DNA of 64,000 nt from Mugil cephalus (lineage: Eukaryota > Chordata > Actinopteri > Mugiliformes > Mugilidae), in NCBI RefSeq assembly GCF_022458985.1, contig NC_061785.1:5384204-5448203 (forward strand). The letters run 5' to 3'. Position numbers and translations under genes: made by a program. The stretch's first letter is position 1. Each line of letters begins with the position of its first letter. Of this stretch, positions 33,801-54,665 are shown piece by piece. The notes beneath the pieces are model-generated. The model saw nothing but the letters and a program-made list of their open reading frames with translations, made no database searches and was not told the DNA's origin.

Positions 33801-35065
33801 GGGGATGATAATACAGGAGCAACTTAAAATGACCAAGTGATGACACCCAGTGTTCATTGATTCTAATTGCACAATGACGTCAACTAAAGTCATAACTAAA
33901 GTAAAACTATTTTAATGAAACCACTGAAAATATTGCAACGTTACACAGATATTAAGACTAATCTGCACTGATATGGGATCATGGATGTTTTCCATTCATT
34001 TTATTTTTCATATATCTACATACAAAGATATAGAAGGTCTTTTCTTCCTGCTGCTCCTGTTATGCTCCACAATGAACACTCGTAATATGTGCAATATTAT
34101 TCCTCCCCAAGGTTCAACACTCTCACCATTCACTACTTACTTTGCAATGTGTACAATCCTGTGCAACATTTATTGTCCGACAATCATTATCTGTTTGCAA
34201 TTCAATACTTATTGTATATATGACAATACTTGTATAGTATATTCTATTTTTTTAAAAAAAAATCTTATTATTTACTTTACTTTTATACAGTCCACTCACA
34301 GAGCCAACTGCAATTTTCCCATTGTGGGACAAATAAAGGTTTTCTAATTCTAATTCTAAGACAGGAAAACATAATAAAACCTGCTATGAATTTATATTCA
34401 TAAAATCACAATTACAAAGCAAAATAATGAACTTGACCCCAATAATAAAACTTTATAAAAATGCAACTGCTATTATGATATGGTTTCCATAATGTGCTCG
34501 TACTGTATATAACTTCAAATTAGAAATACGTTCTTGTTTCTGCAGTAGCTGTGTTTGAACTCCAGGAGGCAATGTTTAATTACTTTTCTCATGCTAATAA
34601 GCGTTTTGGCCACAAAACGAAATCTGCTCCTTTACCTTTTGAGAAGATGTTTGACTCAAAATGTTGTTGAAAGCGTAAGATTCCAGTGTTTCTTATCGGG
34701 GAAATCTGGGTGTCACTTTTACACAGTGGGTGAAAGGGCAGATACTTTGTCCATTTTGTGCAGATGTCTCTGTGCCATCGTGTGTGTCCCTGCTTTGGGC
34801 AACTCTGAGTTTCACGGGCAGAGATAGCGATCCTGTTTTTAGGACCATGCTGCATTTACTTATTGCCTCAGGGCACCCACCTCTCAAAGGGCCTTCGTAT
34901 CTGCACAATCATTCTAAAGGCCCTTTCACATTCAACCAGCAGTGCAGGTTTGTCTTTGCCTTTCAATAGACATAAACAAGTCTTTTTTAAAGAACAGATT
35001 TGTGTCTGTCTTCGTCAGCCGTTTTACATGAAGGAAATGTTTCTACTGAGTCGTGGAGAGTGGAA
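33801..35065. repeat. Diverged copy of pnmt flanks without the gene
   Basis: Contains, in order, counterparts of the pnmt downstream flank (about 33820-33870 and 34510-34590, with GAAATACGTTCTTGTTTCTG) and of the pnmt upstream flank (34750-35060, with ATCCTGTTTTTAGGACC). No pnmt exon was recognised between them. A LINE 3' end at 33970-34357 lies inside it. Confidence 0.5.
33970..34357 (+). mobile_element. LINE 3' UTR with (AATTCT)n tail
   Basis: Typical fish LINE ending: TTTTCCCATTGTGGGACAAA, then TAAAGGTTTTCTAATTCTAA with a short hexanucleotide tail. No coding part remains. Probably an L2/CR1-group element by its tail style. Confidence 0.6.
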
Positions 35066-36712
35066 CAAGTGAGAGCTTTGAGGAAATGTAAGAGTGTTTC
35101 AAAGCTTTCAGTGAAATGTACATTTTCTGTACATATTTGGATTAAAATGACCGTGTTGCTCATGAATGTGGCAAAAACATAAAGCGGCGACAAAGCAGTG
35201 AGCTCCCTCCTTTGATTTAATGAATTTGCTCCTTTCCACGGCAGCATTTTATATCAGCTGACAGGGAGCGAAGCCGCGTGCCAATCAAACATATTAGTTT
35301 TTCAGCGCCTCAATCATCCCTGGCAGGTGCAGCGGAAATCTCAAACACGCACACACTTCAGACATCCAAAATATCAAAGTGTCCGCAGGAGACAAGGTGT
35401 TTGGGATGTAGAAATGTGCCGCGCGATGCTGTTAAAATTTGAATATTTTGAGATTAGAGAGACGGGCTGGCTTCAAGGGGTCAAAGTTCTTTTACGGGAG
35501 ACTGTGAATGCAAAACGTTTAAATATTGCCTCGGACGTCTTCTGCAAACGTTGACTACATCTACATGAATTAAACTTTCACAAGGAAATTTTTTATTCAT
35601 ATTAAAGATAAGTAAATTAATTGGGATTTACATTAAATACACTGGAGTCTGTTAGCGTGTTAGCAGTAACATTTTTGTTCATGTGCTGCTGCAGCCAACT
35701 TGATGCCAAATGGCCATAGATGTGAGTATGAATGGTTGTGTGTCTTAATACTTTTTACTCCATTTTGCATTTCTTTTTTTTAGGTTGCTTTAATGTCGTC
35801 CCAAACATACTTGTCTCTATAAATGCATTAGCAAAAAAATGTAAGAGTGATTTGATGTGGAATCTTTTCTGGATAGTATTGGCTGTCATACTAATTCATA
35901 CCTGGTTAAATCACAATGTTTGTGAAGTCATGTACTGATTTAATTCAAAACATTTAAAAAACAGCAGTTGCAACTCATATTTTTCTGTTAATCCTTCCCT
36001 CTAAGAAATCTTTCCGTGCACTCTTTCTGTCACTTATTTTCAGCTTATTTCACTTTGATAACTTTTCCACGCACGAACTTTCATCTTCAGCGGTGAAAGC
36101 ACAGCTCCTCTGATCTTTGCCACTTTCCTTTAAGATAAAAGCTCGACTGTATGTTGTTTGAGCATGTGGGTGTTATGCTGTTACGCGACTGTGTTAGAGC
36201 GACTTCGGTGCCGCACGGAAATGTTGATATTAGAAACAACGCCACACGCTGCGGCTTGCCACTTAGACTGTGGAGCACACATGCGCGGCCTCTAACGCAA
36301 TCCAATTACTGTGCCGAGCCTTCCGGAGAAACCTCAAAGCTCCGAAAGAAGCATTTGGTTAAAATGTTTTGCATCGCTCATCTGGTCAAAGGTTGCACTC
36401 TTCGAGATTGAAGATCTCTTTTGATATCCCATTATTTGACCGTCTGGAGACGTCTTCCGCTAAACTCAATTAACAGAATCTCTGAAGGTTTTGTCTTCCT
36501 GATGTGCACCGATAGAGGACAGAAACATACAGAGGATGGCAACACGATTAAGTGACTGTTATTAGGCCCCGGGAAATATCCGCCTCCTACTTGCCTACAG
36601 TCATAATACAGACATGCTAACGTTAATCAGATGTACTAGTTAAGAATTTCAGCATGCTATCCTTTCTTATTAGCTATAACACAAAGTACTGCAGAAGTTA
36701 GAAGGAATGTAC

Positions 36713-36753
36713 GCTTTGCTTTGCTTTGCTTTGCTTTGCTTTGCTTTGCTTTG
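36713..36753. repeat. (GCTTT)n pentanucleotide repeat
   Basis: Eight uninterrupted GCTTT units. Confidence 0.95.
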
Positions 36754-37017
36754 AGAATTGGAAACGACATCTGGCCAACATTATCATCCTGTCTGTATCA
36801 GATATCATAATAATCCATCCAACTGTTGTGAAGACATTTCACACAGTACTACAAATATCATAAGAGCATAGGAGGAAAAGTCAGAGGGGCACCTAAAGCT
36901 ACCAGCTCAAAGAAATCAAATGAACGGACGTGCACTGAGTTAAAAGGTTGTGCAGATGGATGCGCGCGCTTCCACCCACTCCCGCACAAACACACGCAGT
37001 TAGTGGATTAGCGGAGG

Positions 37018-37110
37018 TCAGTTCCTTCCCCTGAGTGAGATAGACAGATACACGAGCAAAGAGGTGGAGGAACACAGAAGAGACAGATAAAGGACAAAAG
37101 CAGGCAACCG
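37018..37110. repeat. 95-base repeat, copy 1
   Basis: Shares GATAGACAGATACA, AGAGGTGGAGGAACACAGAA and GGACAAAAGCAGGCAAC with a second copy at 37863-37960, about 0.85 kb away in the same orientation. Confidence 0.7.
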
Positions 37111-37628
37111 AGAGAAGAACAGGACAGACGTAATGGAATAATGCTCATTTAGCCAGAGCTACAGGAGCCAATTCTGTTATCTATGCTCCTAGAGGCAGTG
37201 GGGGTTCGACAGTGTCAGTCAACTCTGCTTTGCCACAGCAAGATAGCTCAGGTACAGAAAACTGTCATCACTGCTGCAGGGCTGCATGGAGCAAATGAAA
37301 GGCAACAAATAGATGGAGAAATCATGAGAAAAGGGTTTGCACCATTCGCTATCCTATCGTACTGAAAAAACAAAACTGAGAATATTTGTGAAGAACTGAA
37401 AACATTTCACACGACAATTGTGTTGAAAAACAATGTAAAATGCATTAGTCTTATCAACACTTATTAATACCTGAATGGGGAATTCTGTGCATTAATTAAA
37501 TATGACTTAAATATTCCAATTAATGTAAGTTGAACTCGACTCAGGTAATCTAAGCTGCAAGCCATGTTCACATGCATTGTGACTCTATCTATGTTCAGAC
37601 TTCTTGTGAGCAGACTTTGTAGTCGCAC

Positions 37629-37670
37629 AGTATTAGATCACACAATATATATATAGTGTGATCTAATACT
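37629..37670. repeat. Perfect 42-base palindrome
   Basis: Arms AGTATTAGATCACAC (37629-37643) and GTGTGATCTAATACT (37656-37670) are exact inverted copies around an AT-only 12-base centre. It may be the remnant of a small MITE or a hairpin-forming repeat. Confidence 0.9.
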
Positions 37671-37862
37671 ATTACCAAAATGAATTTTCTTGTTCTCAGA
37701 AAAACTGAAATCACAGTACAGCAGAAGGACTTTTCTGAGTAAGGGGCCACCAAGGGGCCAAAATATTCAGAGGGACCAAGTATTTGTCCAACATCCTTAC
37801 ACATAATCCCTCAAATCTTCTTCTGTAAGCTAATGGTTGGGCATGGGACTGCATCCCCCTAA

Positions 37863-38021
37863 GGCCAGTTCCTTGCCCTGATTCAGATAGACAGATACAA
37901 GATACAAGAGGTGGAGGAACACAGAAAACACAGATGAAGGACAAAGGCAAGCAACAGAAGTCCAAAAGTTTCCCAGCAACTTTCTGCTGTCAGTGGTTTT
38001 AATGTTGTGGCTGATGCGGTG
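37863..38021. repeat. 95-base repeat copy 2 joined to Tc1-like end
   Basis: 37863-37960 repeats the sequence of 37018-37110. It runs into a Tc1-like terminus at about 37960-38021 (AAAAGTTTCCCAGCAACTTT, then GTCAGTGGTTTTAATGTTGT). Confidence 0.6.
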
Positions 38022-38329
38022 TATGCTATTTATTTGCTCAGATAAAAAAAAAAACAGGCTTTTTTTGCATAGAGGTTTTAAAATATATTGTTGTTGTTTT
38101 TTTTTTCTTTTGTTTGTTTTTAAAAAGGGATTTTATGTTGGGGGTTTATTTTGATACGCACACATTCAATCAACACTTCCGTTCTTCTTCCGGATTTCAC
38201 CGGCCAACCTGACGTCACATCCTGCCACTTCATCGCAAATTTTGCGCGGCTTTCTTCGGTGTGTTATTAAAAGTCTGGGCAAATAAGAGCCGGTTATTGA
38301 TGCCTGCACCTCTCCGTTAGTTGAATTTA

Positions 38330-38500
38330 ATACATTTACAAACGGTAACACTTAACGAGACGCTCCGTTTACACTTTGCTGCAAACTCCCGCGGCTGTTT
38401 CATCAGCTCTTTCTGCTCGGGGAGGAGCCGGTCCACAGGCAGAGCCCACATCCGTTCAAACTTTGGGCGAATGAAGAAATAGCTGGAGGAAGAAGATGAA
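38330..38500 (-). other. Unassigned open segment with protein-like texture
   Basis: On the minus strand the frame reads FFIRPKFERMWALPVDRLLP and then EQKELMKQPREFAAKCKR. Its composition (mixed charge, Trp, Pro, no low complexity) looks more like a real exon than the other short frames nearby. It lies head to head with aldh18a1, in a CpG-containing region that could be a shared promoter. I do not recognise the family. It could be a small gene, part of a larger spliced gene, or chance. Confidence 0.25.
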
Positions 38501-38758
38501 CAAGACTTTGTAGAAGACGTTACAAAGGGCTGGGGCACACACACACACAGGAAAAGACATACCTGGACTTCAGGAGGTTAAGTAAGAATAAACACATTTC
38601 TGTCAAGGGGAATTAAGATTTTATCTGTAAACATGGATACAGTGGATTTGATGTTGCGTTTATATGCACCACTATTAATGTATATAATGTGTTTTTTATA
38701 TATATCTGTCATTGTATTTCTGTGTTTCTCTGTGAAATTAAAGGCTTTAAAACATCAC

Positions 38759-47641
<8,883 letters not shown>

Positions 47642-47859
47642 ACTAGAGAGACTTTTGACAACATTCATGTGCCAGTTACCCTCCAAAAACTCCCCAGCGT
47701 CGCTACGCACCAATGACTCATTTTGTGAGCACAGTCACAGAGATGTTCATGTTCAGATTTACAATGTATATAGTTTACAATGTTTTATATTCTACCTCGT
47801 GAGTCAAGAGGACGCGTTTGCTAAAATTATGTCAGTACATAATATTGTACCACACATGC

Positions 47860-47865
47860 ATTAAA
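47860..47865 (+). terminator. aldh18a1 polyadenylation signal
   Basis: ATTAAA 219 bases beyond the stop codon, followed by a T-rich segment. Confidence 0.55.
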
Positions 47866-47869
47866 GTAA

Positions 47870-50800
47870 GTGCTTAATTTTTTAATAATAATAATAATAA
47901 TAATGAAATCTCAGGATATCATTTTGAAACTGGCTTCTTAATTTTATTAAGAATATCAATTTGTCAATTTTTCTTTTTTTTTTTTTTTTTTTATTCAAGC
48001 ATTATTCTAACCAGAGATGAGGAGCTGGAAGAAGTAATTTCAGACGTGAAGTAACCTTTGTAGCAACCAGTACATAGTTGTATTTTATAGCACATGTTAC
48101 GTAGCATTATCTCTTTAACAATTTTTTTTTAAGATTTCTTTGGTCAAAAATCCCGGGATGGAATTGGTTAGAATTGTTATGTAGTAATGTAAGTTAAACA
48201 CACTCCATCTCGCGTGCATCCATTTGATTCTTTATATATTTATTTATTTGACTGTTGTTACAAGTTGTGCTCCTTTTTTTTTTTTTTTTTTTTTCCCATG
48301 CTTTGTTGCTTTCCTGCTTGTGGTGCCCAGAGCCTCTGTCAGAGCAGGAATGGTAATTGACAAGACGCCTCCTTCGAGCTGGAGGGGAGAATGCAACTGC
48401 TTTTAAATTAAGCTCTGTAACATTCCAGCCTCTGAGCTGCAATCTGATGTCTTGCGATGCACACGTAAGGTTTGGTTTGGGTTATTTAATAGGAGTAATG
48501 TAGAATGATAATAATAATAAAAAATAAAACAGTGGAAAAAGACTATTTGGATATTTTTCTCACTTCCTTTCATTTCTATCACATGAAACATTGAGGATTT
48601 TTGCGTGTATATTCATTTCTGTCCTGGCTCTTGTCTTTCTGCTTTCACAAAAAACACGAATTAATAGGGGGGGAAAAAAGTCATACTGATCTAAAAAAAA
48701 AAAAAAGAAAAAAAAAAACAGATGTCTAAAAAGGGCCTTTTTAAAGTTGCCCATAGGGGAATTCGCATTGCTGGAAGTGGGGCAAGGAAGATGGAAGACA
48801 ATACTATAGAGGTTTAATTATCCAGCCATCAGAAATGAAAAGAGAGAAAAGGAGAACTGAGACTAATAATGGAATCACAGGCTTATGTTCTGGGTTTCTC
48901 TGTTTCTTTTTTTTTTTTTTTTCCTCCTTTGTCTTTTCTATCATCTAAAGAATTCATTCTCCAAAACGAACTACTTACCCTTCAATCAGCTCCCCATCAT
49001 AAGTCCAAAGGGTTCAGAGATGAAGAGGGAGACAAAACTCGAATCTCACTCTTTTGTCCTTTTCATGTGCGAAGCGATTGAAAATTTCATCTAAATGACT
49101 TGAGGTAGAGAAGGAACAATCTAGGGACACGGAGTATTGCCTCTTTGATGCAGAGTGTTTTATAGAATTGTATTTTACCGTATGTATCAGTTATTTGCTG
49201 CAGTAGCTTAAGATGTATAAGTGCGTACACCTAGTTACTGCACTGACACAAGTTTCCTACTTAACAGGAAAATGCTTCTACTGTCAGGTTGGAGTGTAAC
49301 TGTCATTTTAAAGTCGGTGCTGATTTTGCACCTAAATGATCACATTTTCTCTCAATAACCCTCGGATTACATAAATACTTAAAATGTTCCCACAGTAAAC
49401 TATGTGTTTGAATCCCAGTCATCAACTGAACAAACATTTCAATGTGGAAAATGCACCAATTAGCTACAACATTAAAACCACTCACAGGAGAAGTGAATAA
49501 CATCGACCATCTTGTGACAATTCAACGTTCTGCTGGGAAACTTTTGAACCTCACATTGATTCGTGTGGATGTTACTTAGACGTGAAGCACCCATAATGGT
49601 CATAATGTTATGCTTGATCTGCGTTTATATATTTGCTTTACTTTTTTTTTGCTTGGGCACAGTTGTGAGCTAATTGCTTGCAAGCGAATGCTAGCAAGTA
49701 ACATTCAACGTGTTCTAACCTACACAGTTTTAGGAAGGTGGTCATAATGTTATGCATGATCGATATAAGGGGCAATTAGTTGTGCAGTGCTGTCACAGTG
49801 GTAGGGAATTTGAAATGTGCAAATATTGCAAATATTTGTCATAATGGTCATAATGTTGTGGCTGATCGGTCTGTATTCCCATGTTATGTTGCTGTTTTTC
49901 CAACCTTTAAGTCATGTACCAACTTTGAGGCCCTTCTATCTCTCTATCTAAACATTTCTGAACAGGGACAGTTGTCAGTGATGTTACTGGTGGAGAATGA
50001 GATAGAGTACTGTTGTCTTTATGTAAAGCTTATATAACCATAAACCCTTTTTTTTTTATAGTTCTGGCAAGTGTGAAATGCTTTCGTCCTGGTTCGTATC
50101 TGAAGCCACTGCCCCTCGTGACCTCACATTAACTTCTAGTTCTGTGTCGGGCCCCGGCAGCCTGTAAAGTCCCTCTCATCTCTTATCAGTCATTGCCCCC
50201 AGACCCCGACTGTGATCCCATGTTGCACGCTGTTGATGTTGTGTTGTCTACTGGGCATTGTTGTCCACAGATATAAAAAAGACGACGAGGGCAAATCACT
50301 GGTCTTGTACAGCAAAGCTGACAATCCTTTAATTGGACATTATTCAAGGCCAAAACTCATATTTCTTGGTGTGCTTGATCTTAAGAGACTCTCAAATGCA
50401 CTCCCTACTGGGCTTCAAATTTTTTTGAATCAATAATTAATGGTCAAAGTTATTTATTCATGTGTATCTTCGCCAATTACGTATCGTCTAATTAACAATT
50501 TCAATAATTGATATTTATTTCTGAAAGGGTTCAGTATCTTGGGCTGATGAAAAATGCATGAGCAGGGATGTGGACTGGGTTTTGTTTTTTGTTCTGAGAG
50601 AGCTTGATGCTCGGGGCTAATACCAGGCCACTTTGACTCCAACTCTTTGAGTTGGCACTGGCCCTGTGATGTGGATCTAATATGGGCATCTTTCATGGAC
50701 CCAAAGCGCTTACTCTGTACCATGTGATCTCATAAAGACTCCAACATGCCCATCCTCAGATACCCTTTTGTTAGTCTTTAATAGCGAACTTCAAAGAATA

Positions 50801-51398
50801 AGCTTCTGTTTCCTTGATAATTTTTCTTTGTGTATGTGGAACGGCGATATCACGAAAAAACTGAACAAACTCTCGGTCTTGCTAGGACCTCAGTGGTTAA
50901 CGCTACAATATCTAACTCTGTGGCCTGATGAAACTGAAGTTCAATCCCTACATTGAAGAGGAAAGTATCCCTCAGATTTATGACAAGCCATATCCCCCTG
51001 ATCTTTTGATAGTGACAGCTGCAGTCAGTGGAAAATTAACAAAGGGCTCCCTTTAGTTGACTTTCATCAAGTTTTCATTTATTGTGATTCCAGTAGGACA
51101 GGAGGTTGGGGACTGGCGAGGCAAACCATTTTGCTGTGGAGCAACCAAAGCAAAAAAAAAAAAAAAATTCACTGGGAACGTTGTTTTAGCACAAAGTTGG
51201 GGAGGAACTTCGTCCAACAGTGCAAAACAACCCAATAAAACTAGAACCAGACATCACAACAATGCATTTAACCCCCTATCATTAGAATGTGAGATTTCAG
51301 GTATGGACACCACAGTGTTGAGACCACACAGAGGTTGGAAATCTACAACAATGGGGGTGGGTGGGCGGGGGGTGAATGGGTTAAAAATAAAAACAGAA
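47870..51398. other. Intergenic region between aldh18a1 and the crystallins
   Basis: No exon recognised. It contains poly-T and poly-A runs (about 47975, 48275, 48695, 48910), a Tc1-like MITE relic at 49452-49627 and two isolated Tc1-like ends (about 49722-49765 and 49845-49872). The stretch 50050-51390 shows nothing I can name. Confidence 0.6.
49452..49627 (+). mobile_element. Short Tc1-like MITE relic
   Basis: Left AACATTAAAACCACTCACAG, interior CGTTCTGCTGGGAAACTTTT and GTGTGGATGTTACTTAGACG, right AATGGTCATAATGTTATGCT. Only about 175 bases; the middle that elsewhere holds the tRNA is deleted. Confidence 0.8.
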
Positions 51399-52702
51399 TC
51401 AGTTTAGCTCAGTGACACGTCTCAGGGACCCGAAGGTGGGGCTGGTGCTTCCCCACTCGCTGTGCCTCCTGTATTCTCCGGGACGCAAGAAGTACTGGCG
51501 TCCCCTGTAGTTGGGGTGTTCGTGCAGAATCCAGTAGCCCTCCATGACGTTGAGAGAGGAGATGTCACGGGTGTGGAAACGCTCGTTCAGGTCTGGGCAG
51601 TCATCGCTTAGCTCCAGATTCTGGCCGGTAAAGTCGGACCGCTCGAAGATCTTCATCCTGTAGTTCCCAGTGTACTAGGGGAAAATGAGAGGAGATATAA
51701 CTGTATAAATAAATTGCTCCTTGTCCAATAACTAGAGTCTATAGTTTAAGGAGTGAAGAGATAAATTAAACATTCGAGTGGTGAATACAGCAGGGCTAAG
51801 TCTTTTAATCTTACATAAAACTTGGTCGGACACAAGGTAAAAACTCACAGGTGGCACCATGCGGCAGGAGCGGATGCAGTCATTGAAGCCCGCCCAGCGC
51901 TGGTAGTCAGGGTACTCTCCTTTTTGCAGCATGTACTGGTAGCCGCCGTAATTTGGCTTCTCGTAAGCCACCCAGCAGCCGCTATCAACTTTTATCGAGT
52001 TACAGCGGGTGAAGAAGCCGTGCATCTCCGGGCAGTCACTAGTGCACTCATGGTGACGACCCTGGAAGTTCCTGTCTTCGTAAAAGATGATCTGCGCAGT
52101 GACAGATGGGTTAACAGTAGCACCGCGGAGACACGCATGTCTTTAGTTCAAGTTATCTGTCCTCAGGCTGTTCAGATATTACTAATTTCCTTAACCATGG
52201 GATTTAGTATTCTGAACCAGCGTTGAAAGTTAGTTTGATAGAGTTAAGTTTTTGAATAGAACATTTGTAGTTTAGACAAGGTAATCTTGAGGATGCATAA
52301 AAAAAAAAAGTCCCAAATGAAGTACCAGGAGCAAAGCTGGATAAAATACAGTTTAACACATGGTATATTTTAATGAAAAGCTGAAGTATGCAGGGCTGTG
52401 TCAAAAGTTCCTGGTCTATTTTCACATGTTTTAGGACTAAAAGCTAAAGATAAAGGCTTAAGTGTTTCTTCCTTGAGATTATTGTTTCATTATATGTTAT
52501 AAAAAAAAGTATTCTTTAGAACAACTAGCTAATAAATCTTTACTCCAGAGAGTGTTTTTAGTTTTGCTCTATAAGGGTCATTCTAAGTAGGAAGTGTTTT
52601 AGCATTTATCAACCTTATCACACAAATCACTATACAGGAAATCAACAGCTTTGCATTGCCCTTACTTCATAAATTTTTAAATTTCGTGCTTACCTTGGCC
52701 AT
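51399..52702 (-). CDS. Gamma-crystallin A of the tandem pair
   Basis: Three exons: 52694-52702 (Met-Ala-Lys), 51849-52091 and 51399-51674, total 175 residues. This is the standard gamma-crystallin layout: a tiny first exon, then one exon per two-Greek-key domain. Domain 1 starts [20 protein letters not shown] and ends [11 protein letters not shown]. Domain 2 starts [18 protein letters not shown] and ends [10 protein letters not shown]. The four usual core tryptophans are present (GCWVAYE, QRWAGF, GYWILHE, SEWGST), unlike the Trp-poor, Met-rich fish gamma-M proteins; I cannot decide between a gamma-S and a Trp-bearing gamma-M name. It would be a soluble structural and refractive protein of the lens fibre cell. 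A TATA box is 53 bases upstream of the ATG. Confidence 0.96.
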
Positions 52703-52754
52703 TGTAACTGAGTTACGTTTAGTTTATACCAGACACTGGGCTGCACCGGGCCTC

Positions 52755-52760
52755 TTTATA
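52755..52760 (-). promoter_or_regulatory. TATA box of gamma-crystallin A
   Basis: TATAAA on the minus strand, 53 bases upstream of the ATG, as is usual for compact crystallin promoters. Confidence 0.75.
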
Positions 52761-53144
52761 GACCCCGCTGGGATCACGGGCTTTGCAAACACGAAACAAA
52801 GCTTTGTCGTGTCAGCACTGCACGCTCTATAGACCCCACAACACTATAGCACTGGCGAGCTGCAGCAGCCTCTTTGTCTCTGTCAAAGCTCTGTCTGTCT
52901 ATGGAAAATACTGTACAACTGCATTTTCTCAAAGGCCCACAATTAGAGTTGCAACATCTGCCTTTATTGGCATGGACATGGAGACTGTGAAGCTAGACAG
53001 GGTGGCAAAGAGAAAAGATGTCAGGGACACAGGTCATTTAGCAGCACTGGGAAATGTGCTGCTTTGCCAAAGAGCGTCAGCGTGCTTCACACATTCGTTC
53101 AAATAAACTCACAGGAGACATTCTTATTTGGAAAAACTCAGATC

Positions 53145-53150
53145 TTTAAT
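53145..53150 (-). terminator. Polyadenylation signal of gamma-crystallin B
   Basis: ATTAAA on the minus strand 29 bases beyond the stop codon, consistent with the very short 3' UTRs of gamma-crystallin genes. Confidence 0.6.
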
Positions 53151-53178
53151 GTTCGGTTCAGATGCGCAAAGGTGGAGT

Positions 53179-54609
53179 TTACATGGTAGTCCTCATTCTC
53201 CTGAAGGAGCCCACGATGGGGTTGTGGCAGCCCCAGTCTCCACAGGCCCTGTACTCCCCAGGACGCAGGAAGTACTGGCGTCCCCTGTAGTTGGGGTGCT
53301 CGTAGAAGATCCAGTAACCCTCCATGATGTTGCAGGAGTAAATGTCGCGGTAGCGGAAGCGGTCGTACACATTGGGGCAGTCATCCATGAACTCCATTGT
53401 GTGTCCCATCATGTCAGGCCTGTTATAGATTCTCATTCTGTAGGATCCTCTGTACTGTATTGGGAAAAATAAGCCACAACATAATTAATATGCTATTTTG
53501 GTAGGTGTGAACCCTAGAGAGACATTCTTGAACCAGAGCGAGTACTGGTGCTACTTCTTTAAGCAGCTACAAATGACAATGAACAACAACTCTTTTGAAG
53601 CTTGGCTCCCTACGCTGCCAGAAATACTCAACCTGATGCACAAAATTAAAGTGAAGGCATCAGGTCTTATGGGGGGGGAGGGTGGTGGTGGGAGGGTTGT
53701 TTTGTCATATTCCTTTTAAAGGTTGACTGGATCTCCTTGTGGGCCTTGCACCAGAGACTTTTAAGCTATGACCTGCATGAGTATCTGTAAATGACATCAA
53801 AAGCTAGTGACTGACATCCATTTCTAAAGTGCCATTTGAAGTGCAAGGTGAATGGCGGGCGGTGGAGGGGGGCGGTGGGTGAACGGGCACTACCGGTCCT
53901 ATCTGTCTGTTTGATTGACTTACGGGGTTGAACATCTGGCAGGAGCGGATGCAGTTGTTGAATCCCATCCAGGAGTGGTAGTCGGGGTACTCGCCGGGGC
54001 CCATGATGTACTGATAACCCATGTAGTGAGGCTTCTCATAGGTCACCCAGTGGCCGCCGCTGACACGGATGGAGTTGCAGCAGTTGAAATGCCTAAAGGT
54101 GTCCATGCAGTCGCTGCTGCACTCCCAGTGGCGGCCCTGGAAGTTGCGGCCTTCGTAGAAGATAATCTGGAAAAGGAGAGAAAAGTATGCATCACTGAGA
54201 AGTTTGCATGTGGATTTTCTCGTTGCGATGCTCATGGATAGACTGTAGGGGACACTGCTCTCCCTTGTACAAACTTAATTAGTCCTTTTTGACTTTACAA
54301 ACCTCTCTAGTGCTGTAGGGTTGTATATTATTTTCAGTATTTGACAGGTGAAATCAAGGGCTAACCCTAACCCTAACCCTAACCCTAATGCAATCTGACA
54401 CATTATCAAATTAAGAAATATCTACTTTTTTTTTTTTTTTTTTTGCAGTTCCTCAAACTATTACTTTAGCTGAAACTCTTCTCTGCTGCCTTATGTCTTC
54501 CATGTTGCACTATGACATGTGTTCCCAAATCACGCCTTTTCCCTCCAGCGGCTCAGCTCATCATTAAAGCCGATGCCTTAACGTGTGTGTGTGCTCGTAC
54601 CTTTCCCAT
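53179..54609 (-). CDS. Gamma-crystallin B of the tandem pair
   Basis: Three exons: 54601-54609 (Met-Gly-Lys), 53924-54166 and 53179-53454, total 175 residues, with exon lengths identical to copy A (9, 243, 276). Domain 1 starts [20 protein letters not shown] and ends [11 protein letters not shown]. Domain 2 starts [20 protein letters not shown] and ends [10 protein letters not shown]. Met content is higher than in copy A (for example [22 protein letters not shown]). Core tryptophans are kept and there is an extra Trp in RHWECSS. Intron 1 carries a telomere-like repeat. A TATA box is 57 bases upstream of the ATG. The two genes are clearly old tandem duplicates: their domain-2 segments share [18 protein letters not shown]. 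Confidence 0.97.
54361..54388. repeat. Interstitial telomere-type repeat (CTAACC)n
   Basis: Four and a half uninterrupted CTAACC units inside intron 1 of gamma-crystallin B. Confidence 0.95.
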
Positions 54610-54665
54610 GGTTGCAGGGCTGTGGATGTTTGCGCACCGTAGCCACGGACACACTTGCGCGTCCT

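Noticed and set aside
50212-50436. 74-codon plus-strand frame with a hydrophobic start (MIPCCTLLMLCCLLGIVV)
   Set aside because: No family recognised, no splice signals or promoter; length is within chance for this composition.
51822-54241. Plus-strand frames of 108-134 codons over the crystallin genes
   Set aside because: Antisense shadows of crystallin exons; no independent evidence.
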